A stretch of DNA of 64,000 nt from Lachnospiraceae bacterium. Lineage in GTDB: Bacteria > Bacillota_A > Clostridia > Lachnospirales > Lachnospiraceae. Both the position numbers and the translations under genes were made by a program. The stretch spans positions 62,001 through 126,000 of the forward strand of contig JAFWYN010000018.1 in assembly GCA_017522685.1 (NCBI GenBank), read 5' to 3'. Positions within the stretch are counted from its first letter, which is position 1. Every line of letters begins with the position of its first letter. The notes beneath the pieces were generated by a model. It saw only the letters and a list, made by a program, of their open reading frames with translations, had not been told where the DNA came from and made no database searches. Shown here piece after piece: positions 1 to 8,003 of this stretch.

Positions 1-129
1 ACTGTTCAGCAACTGTTCCTCAATATTCTGAACCATAATATGTCTGTGTACCAATATAACCGATAACGTGATAATAAATACAAATATTAATATCACGATT
101 CTTCTTAACAGTATCGATTGTCTTTTCAT
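1..129 (-). CDS. Membrane protein, N-terminal fragment cut by window edge
   Basis: A start codon at 127-129 is preceded on the minus strand by a strong GGAGG-type ribosome binding site (AAAGGAGGGCACAA). It opens 43 codons that run off the left edge without a stop. The peptide begins MKRQSILLRR, then a single hydrophobic segment of about 18 residues (IVILIFVFIITLSVILV), then a polar stretch. This is the N-terminal anchor typical of sensor kinases, diguanylate cyclases and similar signal proteins, but the functional domain lies outside the window. The gene follows the kinase-DHFR fusion by about 50 bases in the same direction and could be in its operon. A competing reading frame across the same bases has no ribosome binding site and is rejected. 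Confidence 0.6.
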   Translation of the reverse strand, partial: MKRQSILLRRIVILIFVFIITLSVILVHRHIMVQNIEEQLLNS

Positions 130-180
130 TTGTGCCCTCCTTTCCCTCCATGGATAAAAGCACTGCTAACCACCAATAAA

Positions 181-1269
181 TCACTCTTTTCGGGTATATG
201 TCACATATGTGTAAGGGATTTCTCCGTCCACATAACACTCTACTTCTCTTAGGAAATCCTTTTCTTCAAATTCCGGGAAAAAAGTATCCCCCTCTATTTC
301 GGCATCTATCTCCGTGATAAACATTTTATCCACAATATCTATCGCCTCTCTATATAAGCCGGCACCACCGGAAATATATACATTCTTATTTTTATCGGCA
401 ATCTCCAGTGCTTCCTTTAATGAACCCACTGTAGTACAATTTTCTGCCTCAAACTTCTTGGTATTGGATACCACAATGGTGTATCGATTGGGTAAAGGTC
501 TGCCGATTTCTTCATAGGAACGTCTTCCCATAATCACTACATTACCCGTGGTAAGCTCACGGAAACGCTTCTGTTCTCCCTTGATACGCCATGGAATCTG
601 CCCATCCTTCCCAATGGCTCTATTCTTGCTATATGCTACAATTAAACCTACCATTTGCTTCTTTTGTTCTCCTTTCGGGGATACCATATTACAATTCGTG
701 GTATCAAAACAAATACACTTATTACGTATATCAAATTTCTCAAAATACTGATTTTCCTTGGGAATCCATTCTGAAACAAATCGTTCCATCTGCTCCGGCG
801 TATTTCTTTCACGCAAACGTTTCCCCTGTTCATGTAGTGCCACTGAAAGAAACAACAGAATATGGGCATACTCATCAAAATACGGATGCAGTGAATAGCT
901 TCCCTCTATAATGTTAATCATTGCCGGATTCACATCCACCTGACGGGAAATGCACTGCTTCTTGCAGTCATACACTCCATAGGAAAATGCTTCCTTACGG
1001 TTTAAATTGGCTATTACTTCCTTGGCAAAGCGCTCATAATCCACATTGCCGCCTACCTCTGCCAATCGCTCCGAAGTCCTCTGACCGGGCTGTAAAAAGA
1101 AGTCATCCATATGAAACAGATTGCCTCCCAGACGTTCATGCAACATCTGCGCCACTGTACTCTTCCCTGCACCGCACATACCGTCAATCGCGATTGTCAC
1201 CGGCTCATCAGCATGCTCTTTTTGATAATCCGATATTAAGTTTATCATATTCCGAATCAAATCAAACAT
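181..1269 (-). CDS. P-loop uridine kinase-like domain fused to dihydrofolate reductase
   Basis: This is a 362-residue two-domain protein. Residues 1-200 are a uridine kinase-type P-loop domain with Walker A GMCGAGKST at about 30-38, an HMDDFF motif at about 53-58 and a lid-like RLRERN segment near 151. Residues 206-362 are a full dihydrofolate reductase: VGLIVAYSKNRAIG, then IPW at 225-227, a catalytic acid (Glu about 232, where many enzymes have Asp), VVIMGRRSYEEIG and the YISGGAGLY NADPH loop. DHFR makes tetrahydrofolate for thymidylate and one-carbon metabolism. The kinase half may phosphorylate a nucleoside or a similar small substrate. I place the start at ATG 1269 behind GAGGTG; an in-frame TTG at 1281 is possible. 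The gene lies downstream of the symporter terminator, so it probably has its own promoter. The fusion is unusual. Confidence 0.88.
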   Translation of the reverse strand: MFDLIRNMINLISDYQKEHADEPVTIAIDGMCGAGKSTVAQMLHERLGGNLFHMDDFFLQPGQRTSERLAEVGGNVDYERFAKEVIANLNRKEAFSYGVYDCKKQCISRQVDVNPAMINIIEGSYSLHPYFDEYAHILLFLSVALHEQGKRLRERNTPEQMERFVSEWIPKENQYFEKFDIRNKCICFDTTNCNMVSPKGEQKKQMVGLIVAYSKNRAIGKDGQIPWRIKGEQKRFRELTTGNVVIMGRRSYEEIGRPLPNRYTIVVSNTKKFEAENCTTVGSLKEALEIADKNKNVYISGGAGLYREAIDIVDKMFITEIDAEIEGDTFFPEFEEKDFLREVECYVDGEIPYTYVTYTRKE

Positions 1270-1325
1270 ACCACACCTCAAAATAGACTCCTACTTATTT
1301 ATCATATCACACTACTATAAAAAAA

Positions 1326-1351
1326 GAAACCCGTACTTTAGTACGAGTTTC
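1326..1351 (-). terminator. Rho-independent terminator after the AGCS symporter
   Basis: On the minus strand a stem of GAAACTCGTAC paired with GTACGGGTTTC around a short loop is followed by a run of T residues (1317-1325). It lies about 20 bases after the symporter stop codon and separates that gene from the kinase-DHFR gene. Confidence 0.85.
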
Positions 1352-1366
1352 CCAAAAATGTATATA

Positions 1367-2785
1367 TTATTTTTCTTTATGCTTATTTGCTGCAAAGAAA
1401 ATCTTGGTTTCTTTGGCAACCACTCCACTCAATACAAATAATGCAATCATATTGGGGATAGCCATCATACCATTGAAAATATCTGCTAAGGTCCAAACAG
1501 CTGAAACTGTCATATAAGGACCAATGAATACTGCCAAAATGTACAACCATCTGTATACATTCACTGCTTTCATCTTACCGCCGGTCAGATATTCCAGACA
1601 TCTCTCAGAATAATAATCCCAACCTAAAATAGTAGTAAATGCAAAGAATACTAAACATAGCATTAACAGGAATGAAGATACTTCCGGAGGAATGGGTAAT
1701 CCATTTTCAAATGCATAGGTGGTAATACCAACGCCTTCCAAATCTTTCACCTGCCAAGCACCGGTAATCACAATCGCCAAACCGGTCATGGTACATACGA
1801 TAATGGTATCGATAAAGGTACCTGTCATGGATACCAAGCCCTGACGTACCGGCTCCTTGGTCTGTGCCGCCGCTGCTGCAATAGGTGCAGAACCAAGACC
1901 TGCCTCATTAGAAAAGATACCTCTTGCCACACCCTTCTGCATTGCTACTATCATAGAACCAACCACACCACCGGTTACTGCCTGAGGATTAAACGCTCCC
2001 TTCACAATAATACCAATTGCATCCGGAACTTTCGTGATATTGCAAATAATGATAACAATACCTAAAATAATATAAATCACTGCCATAAACGGTACCACGA
2101 TTTCTGAAACCTTCGCAATACGTTTTACACCACCGATTAATACCAATGCCACACATACAGTCAATACCAAAGATGCAATAATTACAGTCCACGAATAAGT
2201 ACCAAGTCCGGGAATAGCTACTGTTGCTGTATTATTGGGATCGAAGAAATTTTTAACAGCAGAAGAAATACCGTTTACCTGCGTAAAAGTACCAATACCT
2301 AAAAGGCCGGCACATACACCAAAGAAAGCAAAAACCTTGCCAAGCCATTTCCAATTCTTGCCCATACCTTTTTCTATGTAATAGAAAGGTCCGCCCAGTA
2401 CATGGCCATTTTCATCCACCACTCTGTACTTAACTGCCAATAAACCTTCCGCATACTTAGTAGCAATACCAAGGAATGCCGCCACTTCCATCCAGAACAA
2501 GGCACCGGGGCCACCTGCTGCAATAGCAGTAGCTACACCTACGATATTACCGGTACCGATGGTAGCTGAAAGTGCGGTACATAATGCACTGAAGCTGGAA
2601 ACTTCACCTTCACCGCCTTCTTCGTTCTTTACCATCCATTTTAAAGCCAACGGTAATCTTCTCACCTGAAGCAATCCCAGACGGATGGTCAGTACCAAAC
2701 CACCTGCCAGAATTAATACCATCAAAGGTACGCCCCATACAATACCATCGATTGTCTCTAATACTTTATTAATTTCTGTCCACAT
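1367..2785 (-). CDS. Sodium:alanine/glycine symporter (AGCS family), riboswitch controlled
   Basis: This 472-residue integral membrane protein has about 11 hydrophobic segments. It carries AGCS hallmarks: a TIRLGLLQ segment near residue 35, ATIGTGNIVGVATAI, GGPGALFWM and a C-terminal GWDYYSERC. The family imports alanine or glycine with sodium. The likely start is ATG 2785, because homologues begin about here (MWTEINKVLETIDGIVWG). An upstream ATG at 2839 has a GGAG only one base away and would add an atypical charged extension. A glycine riboswitch and a hairpin with T tract lie in the leader, so glycine is the probable substrate or signal and expression is probably controlled at the transcript level. 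It is transcribed alone, with a terminator behind it. Confidence 0.93.
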   Translation of the reverse strand: MWTEINKVLETIDGIVWGVPLMVLILAGGLVLTIRLGLLQVRRLPLALKWMVKNEEGGEGEVSSFSALCTALSATIGTGNIVGVATAIAAGGPGALFWMEVAAFLGIATKYAEGLLAVKYRVVDENGHVLGGPFYYIEKGMGKNWKWLGKVFAFFGVCAGLLGIGTFTQVNGISSAVKNFFDPNNTATVAIPGLGTYSWTVIIASLVLTVCVALVLIGGVKRIAKVSEIVVPFMAVIYIILGIVIIICNITKVPDAIGIIVKGAFNPQAVTGGVVGSMIVAMQKGVARGIFSNEAGLGSAPIAAAAAQTKEPVRQGLVSMTGTFIDTIIVCTMTGLAIVITGAWQVKDLEGVGITTYAFENGLPIPPEVSSFLLMLCLVFFAFTTILGWDYYSERCLEYLTGGKMKAVNVYRWLYILAVFIGPYMTVSAVWTLADIFNGMMAIPNMIALFVLSGVVAKETKIFFAANKHKEK

Positions 2786-2852
2786 AAAACTTATTTCCCT
2801 TCTTATATTTTTGTGCAAAAATTGTCGCCTGACGCGCATTCTCCTTTAGCGC

Positions 2853-2880
2853 AAAAAAATAAGATTGTTAATAACAATCT
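2853..2880 (-). terminator. Riboswitch expression-platform hairpin (terminator)
   Basis: On the minus strand, directly after the glycine aptamer, AGATTGTTA and TAACAATCT form a short AT-rich stem. It is followed by TTATTTTTTT before the symporter start. Its position between aptamer and coding region suits a conditional terminator, although the stem is weak. Confidence 0.6.
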
Positions 2881-2910
2881 CAATAAAGTACACAGAAATA
2901 AACTTCACTT

Positions 2911-3000
2911 CTCTGTCCTTTCGCCTGAGAGATTGGCATGTCACCATGCTGTACACCTTCGGCACCCGTATCGTTCCACCGGGATTCTCCAGAGTCCTTT
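2911..3000 (-). ncRNA. Glycine riboswitch (gcvT-type aptamer), single
   Basis: The minus strand reads GGACTCTGGAGAATCCCGG, then GTGCCGAAGG, and ends AATCTCTCAGGCGAAAGG with ACAGAG. These are the conserved blocks of the glycine aptamer: the purine-rich junction, CCGAAGG, AATCTCTCAGGC and a closing P1 formed by CTCTG with CAGAG. Only one aptamer is visible, so this looks like a singlet rather than the classic tandem. It lies 125 bases upstream of the AGCS symporter and behind a good promoter, which supports glycine-dependent control of the transporter. Confidence 0.92.
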
Positions 3001-3022
3001 TCATATTATTTACACTGCTAAA

Positions 3023-3051
3023 ATCCTATCATACATAAAAGATGATGTCAA
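3023..3051 (-). promoter_or_regulatory. Promoter of the glycine riboswitch-symporter transcript
   Basis: On the minus strand TTGACA (3046-3051) is separated by 17 bases from TAGGAT (3023-3028). The predicted start of transcription is about 15 bases before the aptamer. Confidence 0.75.
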
Positions 3052-3106
3052 TACACTTTAGGAATTTATTTCGTGAAAGTGTATGACATCACCTCTAAAT
3101 GATTCT

Positions 3107-4804
3107 TTATTTTACCTGAACATTGCTAAAATAGTTCGCTCCTGACGAAAACTTGAAAACTTCGCTCAATTCTGCGGTTTCGCCACCTTTGAAATTCTCT
3201 CTGTCGCCTCTTCCGCCAAAACCACCCGGGAACTGCCCATCCTCAGTTTTTTCCATTCCACCGGGAAACTTACCGCCTTCAGGCATTTCCATTCCACTCG
3301 GGAACTTGCCGTCTTTCGGAGGCTCCATTCCTTGCGGCATCTGTCCTTCTCCAAAAGGTTTTCCGCCGAAACCGCCCGGACCGCCACCAAAACTCTCACC
3401 TTCAGAAGCCACCAATTGCTTATCATTCAGCCACATGGTATAAGTACCTTCTTTTATATTCTTATCTGATACAATCAGATATCTGAAATCATTCTCGGCC
3501 GACCATTCTGCCACAACATTTCCGGATTCATCCTTCATGGTATATGCATTACCGGCTTTCTGGCTTCCCGAAAAAGTAAACACTGCATAGGCAGCATCGC
3601 CGCCTTCGATACGGTCCAACATATTTCCGGTTGCCATAATATTACCACCATTTATATAAATACCCATATCCGAATCAATTCCCGCATCACCACTGTGGCT
3701 GCATGCCGCACTCTTCAAAGTACCTCCGTTGATTACCAGCCAACCATTTGAATCGATACCATCGCCCTCTCCCGTGTTGCCGTTTACCTTAATATGAAGC
3801 TCACCACTGTTTAGTGTAGTCACAGAAATACCGTCTTCATTGGTATTAATACCATCATTTCCGGATTCAATATTTATAATACCGCCATTGATAGTCAAAT
3901 GCATCTCTGTGTCCAGCCCCTCATTATCTGCCACAATATTCAGTACCCCATCTCCCTTATCACCACCGAATATATTCATGGACATTTTGGAATAAAATGC
4001 ACCATCATACTTGTGCAGCTTCTTATTATCTATTACTTCAGTACCTGCTTCATTCAAGGTATAGGACTTGTAGATACGTGCCACATGGGAGCCATTAATA
4101 TTGTTTTCACTACCATCTGCAATCACCACATTGGCTCCTGCTGCCGTGGTATCCACATCATAGGTAGCATTATTTTCATCATATACATTACATTCATACA
4201 CATTGTAGAATATAACTGCCGGTGCTACTTCACAGGTAATATCCACTCCGTTTAATACCAAGATTACCACTGCTTCCGGATCTTCCTCTGCATCTTCTCC
4301 TAGGTCGATTGCCACCTGTCCCTTAGACAGCTTACCACTAAGTTCATAAGCTCCCGGCTTTGTGATATGTACCACACTATGTGCATCCGCTTCTGCCTGT
4401 TTGTGCTCATCCTCTGCAGTACCTTCACCATAGGTAAATCCCTGATCTGCAAGATAAAACACGATATCATTGGCTACATACACATCCGCATCCTTACGAT
4501 TCGTTGCCGGCTGTCCCTCCACCAAAACACCGGTATCGCTAAGTTCAATCTTAACCGGGTCCGTATAAGTAATCTGCGGTACCTCCATAGGTTTGCTTTC
4601 CGGTATGACTTCCGCTTCAGGCTGAGTGCTTTCCGGTGTTGTACTTTCCGGTGTTGTACTTTCCTGTGTTGCTTCCTTCGTTTCTGTCTGTACCTCAGTC
4701 TGAGGCTGTGGGTTCTCTGCAACGGTTCCTGTTTTCTTACCACAACCTGCCATAACCAGTACTAAAATTAACATCAATAAAAAAATCTTTTTCTGCTTGA
4801 ACAT
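3107..4804 (-). CDS. Cthe_2159-like carbohydrate-binding lipoprotein (DUF4353)
   Basis: This 565-residue protein has a lipoprotein signal, with hydrophobic residues 7-19 and the lipobox LVMAGC at Cys21. A Thr/Glu/Pro-rich linker with the repeated ESTTPESTTPES motif follows. The core (about 80-455) has short Gly/Asn repeats such as INGGIINIESGNDGINTNED and DGIDSNGWLVINGG. These resemble the right-handed beta-helix of the Cthe_2159 family, which is reported to bind calcium and cellulose-like or acidic sugars. The tail (about 465-545) is a low-complexity region of GGFGG, FPGGM and FPSGMEMPEGG repeats. It is probably a surface-anchored adhesin or polysaccharide-binding protein. ATG 4804 sits 7 bases behind AGGAGG. 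It appears monocistronic. Confidence 0.82.
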   Translation of the reverse strand: MFKQKKIFLLMLILVLVMAGCGKKTGTVAENPQPQTEVQTETKEATQESTTPESTTPESTQPEAEVIPESKPMEVPQITYTDPVKIELSDTGVLVEGQPATNRKDADVYVANDIVFYLADQGFTYGEGTAEDEHKQAEADAHSVVHITKPGAYELSGKLSKGQVAIDLGEDAEEDPEAVVILVLNGVDITCEVAPAVIFYNVYECNVYDENNATYDVDTTAAGANVVIADGSENNINGSHVARIYKSYTLNEAGTEVIDNKKLHKYDGAFYSKMSMNIFGGDKGDGVLNIVADNEGLDTEMHLTINGGIINIESGNDGINTNEDGISVTTLNSGELHIKVNGNTGEGDGIDSNGWLVINGGTLKSAACSHSGDAGIDSDMGIYINGGNIMATGNMLDRIEGGDAAYAVFTFSGSQKAGNAYTMKDESGNVVAEWSAENDFRYLIVSDKNIKEGTYTMWLNDKQLVASEGESFGGGPGGFGGKPFGEGQMPQGMEPPKDGKFPSGMEMPEGGKFPGGMEKTEDGQFPGGFGGRGDRENFKGGETAELSEVFKFSSGANYFSNVQVK

Positions 4805-4907
4805 AATCTACCTCCTGTTTCCAAGAGCCATCTTATCAAACAAAAAAAGATTTTCCTATCCTTTTCACGATTATTACACAACAAAAACACAAAGTGTTCA
4901 TATTTCC

Positions 4908-6014
4908 TTATGGTATAATGATATTGGCACAGCCTAAATCATAAGCCAAATCATAAACCTTTCCGCTTTGCAAGCCTACCACCTTAGGACGCAGAATATA
5001 TTCTGTATAATTCTCTACCACGCGTGCGGTTTCTCCGTTACTAAGCTGCACGATACAGTTTACCGGATACAAAATCACACTGCCTAAAAAGCCTTTCAAT
5101 GCATCCATATCCAGTTCATAAGTCATGGCCATCAGCATTTCTACCGCATCTCGCTGAGTAAAGGCCGCTTTATAGGGACGTTCTGTCACCAAAGCATCAT
5201 AAATATCCACCACCGTCAGAATCTTGGCAAACTTACAAATCTGGGAAGACACCAGTCCCATGGGGTATCCCTGCCCGTTTATCTTCTCGTGATGCTGAAG
5301 TACTGCCAGCTTCACACTATCCTTAATTCCCTTATTCTCCTTCAAAATATTATAACTATGAATGGAGTGTTTCTTCATAATTTCAAACTCTTCTTCCGTC
5401 AGCTTACCGGGCTTATTCAGTATCTCAGGAGGCACTTTTGCTTTTCCCAAATCATGAAGCAATCCTGCCACACCAATATCATATACCTCTTCCTCCGAAT
5501 AGCCCATTTTCTTAGCTACTATCATAGCCATGGTAGCTACATCTACGCTATGCTTAAAGGTATACTCATCACTGACTTTTAACATACTGATATCTACAGC
5601 TAATGCATCATTGTCATCAATAGCCTTTAAAAGCTCTGATGCAATACTTTTGGAAGCATCCGCAAAGTCCTCCGCTTCGGTATTGCTGTACAAATAAGAA
5701 ATCCCTTCCTGCACACGCTTCTTTACGCTTTCTGACAAAGTAACCCGGGTACGGTCCTCCACAGTCAGCTTCTCTATCACCTTTCGGGCTTTTTCCGACA
5801 CTTTTACGTCTTCTTTGGGTAATACAGGCGCTGCATCCTCACCCTCACGTATATAAACTCCATTAATTCCCAAACGTTTCAGTGCCTCAATCAGATAAGT
5901 ATCTAATACGGTCCCTCTGGCAATCAGCACTCTGCGGGTCTTATCAATAATGGATTGATCAACCTTCATGCCCTCTTTTAATGAACTTGTCCGCACAAAA
6001 TATCTTCTACTCAA
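4908..6014 (-). CDS. HD-GYP domain cyclic-di-GMP phosphodiesterase-like protein
   Basis: This is a 368-residue protein. The N-terminal region (about 5-60) resembles the small domain often found before HD-GYP (VRTSSLKEGMKV...TYLIEALKRLGINGVYI). The HD-GYP domain spans about 130-310, with KHSVDVATMAMIVAKKMGY, the HD pair in LLHDLGKAKVPPEILNKPGK, a KKHSIHSYNIL helix and HHEKINGQGYP. The last motif is the GYP signature, with Asn where Asp is usual. This family hydrolyses c-di-GMP or related messengers. I choose a TTG start at 6014, preceded by AGGTGG, because a promoter (TTGTTA-17-TATACT, 6043-6071) overlaps the earlier in-frame ATG at 6071 and would exclude it from the transcript. Confidence 0.88.
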   Translation of the reverse strand: MSRRYFVRTSSLKEGMKVDQSIIDKTRRVLIARGTVLDTYLIEALKRLGINGVYIREGEDAAPVLPKEDVKVSEKARKVIEKLTVEDRTRVTLSESVKKRVQEGISYLYSNTEAEDFADASKSIASELLKAIDDNDALAVDISMLKVSDEYTFKHSVDVATMAMIVAKKMGYSEEEVYDIGVAGLLHDLGKAKVPPEILNKPGKLTEEEFEIMKKHSIHSYNILKENKGIKDSVKLAVLQHHEKINGQGYPMGLVSSQICKFAKILTVVDIYDALVTERPYKAAFTQRDAVEMLMAMTYELDMDALKGFLGSVILYPVNCIVQLSNGETARVVENYTEYILRPKVVGLQSGKVYDLAYDLGCANIIIP

Positions 6015-6042
6015 TCTTGCACCACCTAAATTAGTTTCTGTT

Positions 6043-6071
6043 AGTATACCACATTTTACACATTTTAACAA
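6043..6071 (-). promoter_or_regulatory. Promoter of the HD-GYP gene
   Basis: Minus strand TTGTTA (6066-6071), 17-base spacer, TATACT (6043-6048). It fixes the translation start at the downstream TTG codon 6014. Confidence 0.65.
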
Positions 6072-6104
6072 TGTTAATAACGTTTTTTAGTAATTTAAGT
6101 AATC

Positions 6105-7046
6105 TTATCCTTTTACTCGTAACCAACTTTCATATTCTGTACAATTTTTCAGCTTATGCAAGCTTTTTAATCGCTTCTCCATATTAGGATAACTGTATAA
6201 CAGATAACTCCAGAACTCCTTCATCTTAAACAAAACATTTCGGTCACCGCTCATAATCTTTTGGTATCCCGCATATATTTCGTCATGTAAGGCTTGCAGC
6301 TTCTCAGAATATTCCTCTTGCTCATTCAACTCATCCGCTCCCGAAGCCTTTTTTATGGCATCGGCCAATCCCGGATTTCGAAGCAACCCTCGTCCCAGCA
6401 TGACCGCTTCCAACTTAGGAAATCGCTCTGTTAAACGCTTATAGTCATCCACCGAAAAAATATCCCCGTTGTAACACACTTGATACGGACTTTTCTCCAA
6501 AGCCTTCCCGAAGGCCTCCAAGCGTACCGGCTTCTTGTAGTAGTCTTCCCTGACTCTGGCGTGAACAATCAGCTCTTCCAAAGGAAATTTTTGGTATGTG
6601 GCAAAAATCCGCTCCCATTCCTCCTCTTCTTCCATCCCCAAGCGGGTCTTAATGGATATCTTAAGTGGTGTTTTTTCAAAGCATTCCCCTAAAAAGTGTT
6701 CTAATTGCACAGGTTCTTCCAGCATTCCTGCCCCTTTTTTCTTGGGCACCACCGTACCGGAGGGACAGCCCATATTTATATTCACTTCTTCATATCCCAA
6801 TTCCTTTAAAGTATGGGCCGCACGCAGAAAATCCTCCGCCGAATTGGTCAGGACCTGGGGTACCACGAAAAGTCCTTCATTATTCTCCGGTAATACCTCC
6901 TGCCTTTCCTTGTGACTGAACTCTTTTTCCTTATGCAGGGACAAAAAGGGAGTATAATACTTGTCTATCTGCCCGAAATACTTGGCATAAGCATTGCGAA
7001 AGATATATGTTGTCAAGCCCTCTAAGGGCGCCATTTCCAGTCTCAT
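6105..7046 (-). CDS. tRNA-dihydrouridine synthase
   Basis: This 313-residue FMN-dependent TIM-barrel enzyme reduces uridines in the tRNA D-loop. It begins with MAPLEGLT and contains VVPQVLTN, EVNINMGCPSG, KKKGAGMLEEP (where the catalytic Cys of many Dus proteins is replaced by Gly-Met), KISIKTRLGM, LIVHARVREDYYKKP, VCYNGDI and VMLGRGLLRNPGL. These are the Dus motifs in the expected order. The catalytic cysteine normally lies in a GAGAxLL-type loop, so its apparent absence deserves attention. Length is typical of the small Dus subfamily. It follows the HD-GYP gene in the direction opposite to expression, so it lies upstream of that gene with only 33 bases between stop and promoter. Confidence 0.9.
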   Translation of the reverse strand: MRLEMAPLEGLTTYIFRNAYAKYFGQIDKYYTPFLSLHKEKEFSHKERQEVLPENNEGLFVVPQVLTNSAEDFLRAAHTLKELGYEEVNINMGCPSGTVVPKKKGAGMLEEPVQLEHFLGECFEKTPLKISIKTRLGMEEEEEWERIFATYQKFPLEELIVHARVREDYYKKPVRLEAFGKALEKSPYQVCYNGDIFSVDDYKRLTERFPKLEAVMLGRGLLRNPGLADAIKKASGADELNEQEEYSEKLQALHDEIYAGYQKIMSGDRNVLFKMKEFWSYLLYSYPNMEKRLKSLHKLKNCTEYESWLRVKG

Positions 7047-7197
7047 ATTGTTAGTTCCTTCTAAAACCGTTTATTCGGTGTACTTCGTGTCTCCCAGTAT
7101 ATCATACATTTTTTTCCTGTGGAATACCGATTAAAGCATTAAATTGTAGTCAATTAACAGATTAAAGAAAAAATTTGTATTTTTTCGAAAAAAGTAC

Positions 7198-7226
7198 TTG
7201 CTTTTATAGGGCAGTTGTAGTATTAT
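7198..7226 (+). promoter_or_regulatory. Promoter of tRNA-Glu
   Basis: TTGCTT (7198-7203), 17-base spacer, TATTAT (7221-7226) on the plus strand, about 75 bases before the tRNA. The leader between promoter and tRNA has no convincing gene. Confidence 0.6.
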
Positions 7227-7300
7227 GAACAAGTGCTTATCAAAGCAAGCGGAAACTTATGAAAAACAAAGGTTTTTCCAATTTTCCGAAGGAAAATTTT

Positions 7301-7372
7301 GGCTCGTTGGTCAAGCGGTCAAGACGCCGCCCTCTCACGGCGGAAACAGGGGTTCGATTCCCCTACGAGCTG
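7301..7372 (+). tRNA. tRNA-Glu (anticodon CTC)
   Basis: A complete cloverleaf can be drawn. The acceptor GGCTCGT pairs with ACGAGCT, with a G-T at the first position. The D-arm carries GGTCAAGCGGTC, the anticodon stem CCGCC/GGCGG holds loop CTCTCAC, and the T-arm is CAGGGGTTCGATTCCCCT. Anticodon CTC reads GAG. The CCA end is not encoded. This is the minor Glu tRNA; the usual TTC isoacceptor is not in the window. Confidence 0.95.
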
Positions 7373-7378
7373 CTAAAA

Positions 7379-7406
7379 ACCTCAACCGATTGGTTGAGGT
7401 TTTTTG
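7379..7406 (+). terminator. Terminator of tRNA-Glu
   Basis: ACCTCAACC and GGTTGAGGT form a stem around GATT, followed by TTTTTTG. It lies 7 bases after the tRNA 3' end. Confidence 0.9.
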
Positions 7407-7415
7407 TTTGTTCTT

Positions 7416-8003
7416 TTAAAGTTTAATCAAAATCGCCCGGCAGGGTGCGCCGTCCGCACCGGCCAAATTAAGCGGTGCTGCGTTCAGCAGATACTTTCCT
7501 TCCGGCACATTTTTAAGCACAATTCCTTCCAGAAGTACCACCTCTGCGCCTAAAAGTATCAGATGTACCGCCATGGGGCCATCCTCCGGTCCTACCGTCT
7601 GGCTTTCATTACCTATCAGCTTGATTCCCGCTTCCGCAAATATCTTGGCCGCTTCTTCCGTCACCGTCGCCTTACCGCCTATCAGAATTCTTTCTCCCGC
7701 CTGCAACGCACAGGCTTTTGCCAGTATCTCACGGGCATTTTCCGCATTTACATCCCCTTCATGGTGCGTCACAAAACAATCTCCCACAAAAGTCTCCGGA
7801 GGGATTTGATCCAGTGTCCTGCCCTCATCCAGAAAATGATAAGGTGCATCCACATGGGTGCCATTGTGGGCACACATGCTGATTTTGGTCAGATTGCACA
7901 CATCCCCTTTCTCTATGCTTAGTATTCTCTCAGCTTCCGGGGAAGGGTCCCCCGGAAACACCTTACAAGAGAATACCTCTTGGGATATATCATAAATCAT
8001 CAT
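7416..8003 (-). CDS. Cyclase-family metal-dependent hydrolase (kynurenine formamidase-like)
   Basis: This protein of about 195 residues has the cyclase-family signature HNGTHVDAPYHF (about 46-57), whose His and Asp residues bind zinc in kynurenine formamidase. It also has the conserved RILIGGKATVTEEAAKIFAEAG region, LIGNESQTVGP and NAAPLNLAGADGAPCRAIL. Known members hydrolyse N-formylkynurenine or related amides or lactones. No tryptophan catabolism genes are nearby, so the substrate is unknown. The start (ATG 8003) overlaps the stop of the upstream beta-glucosidase as ATGA, a sign of translational coupling. The two genes form an operon. Confidence 0.85.
   Translation of the reverse strand: MMIYDISQEVFSCKVFPGDPSPEAERILSIEKGDVCNLTKISMCAHNGTHVDAPYHFLDEGRTLDQIPPETFVGDCFVTHHEGDVNAENAREILAKACALQAGERILIGGKATVTEEAAKIFAEAGIKLIGNESQTVGPEDGPMAVHLILLGAEVVLLEGIVLKNVPEGKYLLNAAPLNLAGADGAPCRAILIKL

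Noticed and set aside
1270..1281. TTG start of the kinase-DHFR gene at 1281
   Set aside because: Possible, but ATG 1269 has GAGGTG just upstream, so I prefer that.
3153..3443. Proline-rich open frame on the plus strand inside the lipoprotein gene
   Set aside because: It is the antisense image of the Gly/Met-rich tail repeats.
7225..7419. 64-residue open frame on the plus strand
   Set aside because: It runs straight through tRNA-Glu and its terminator and has no homologue-like features.
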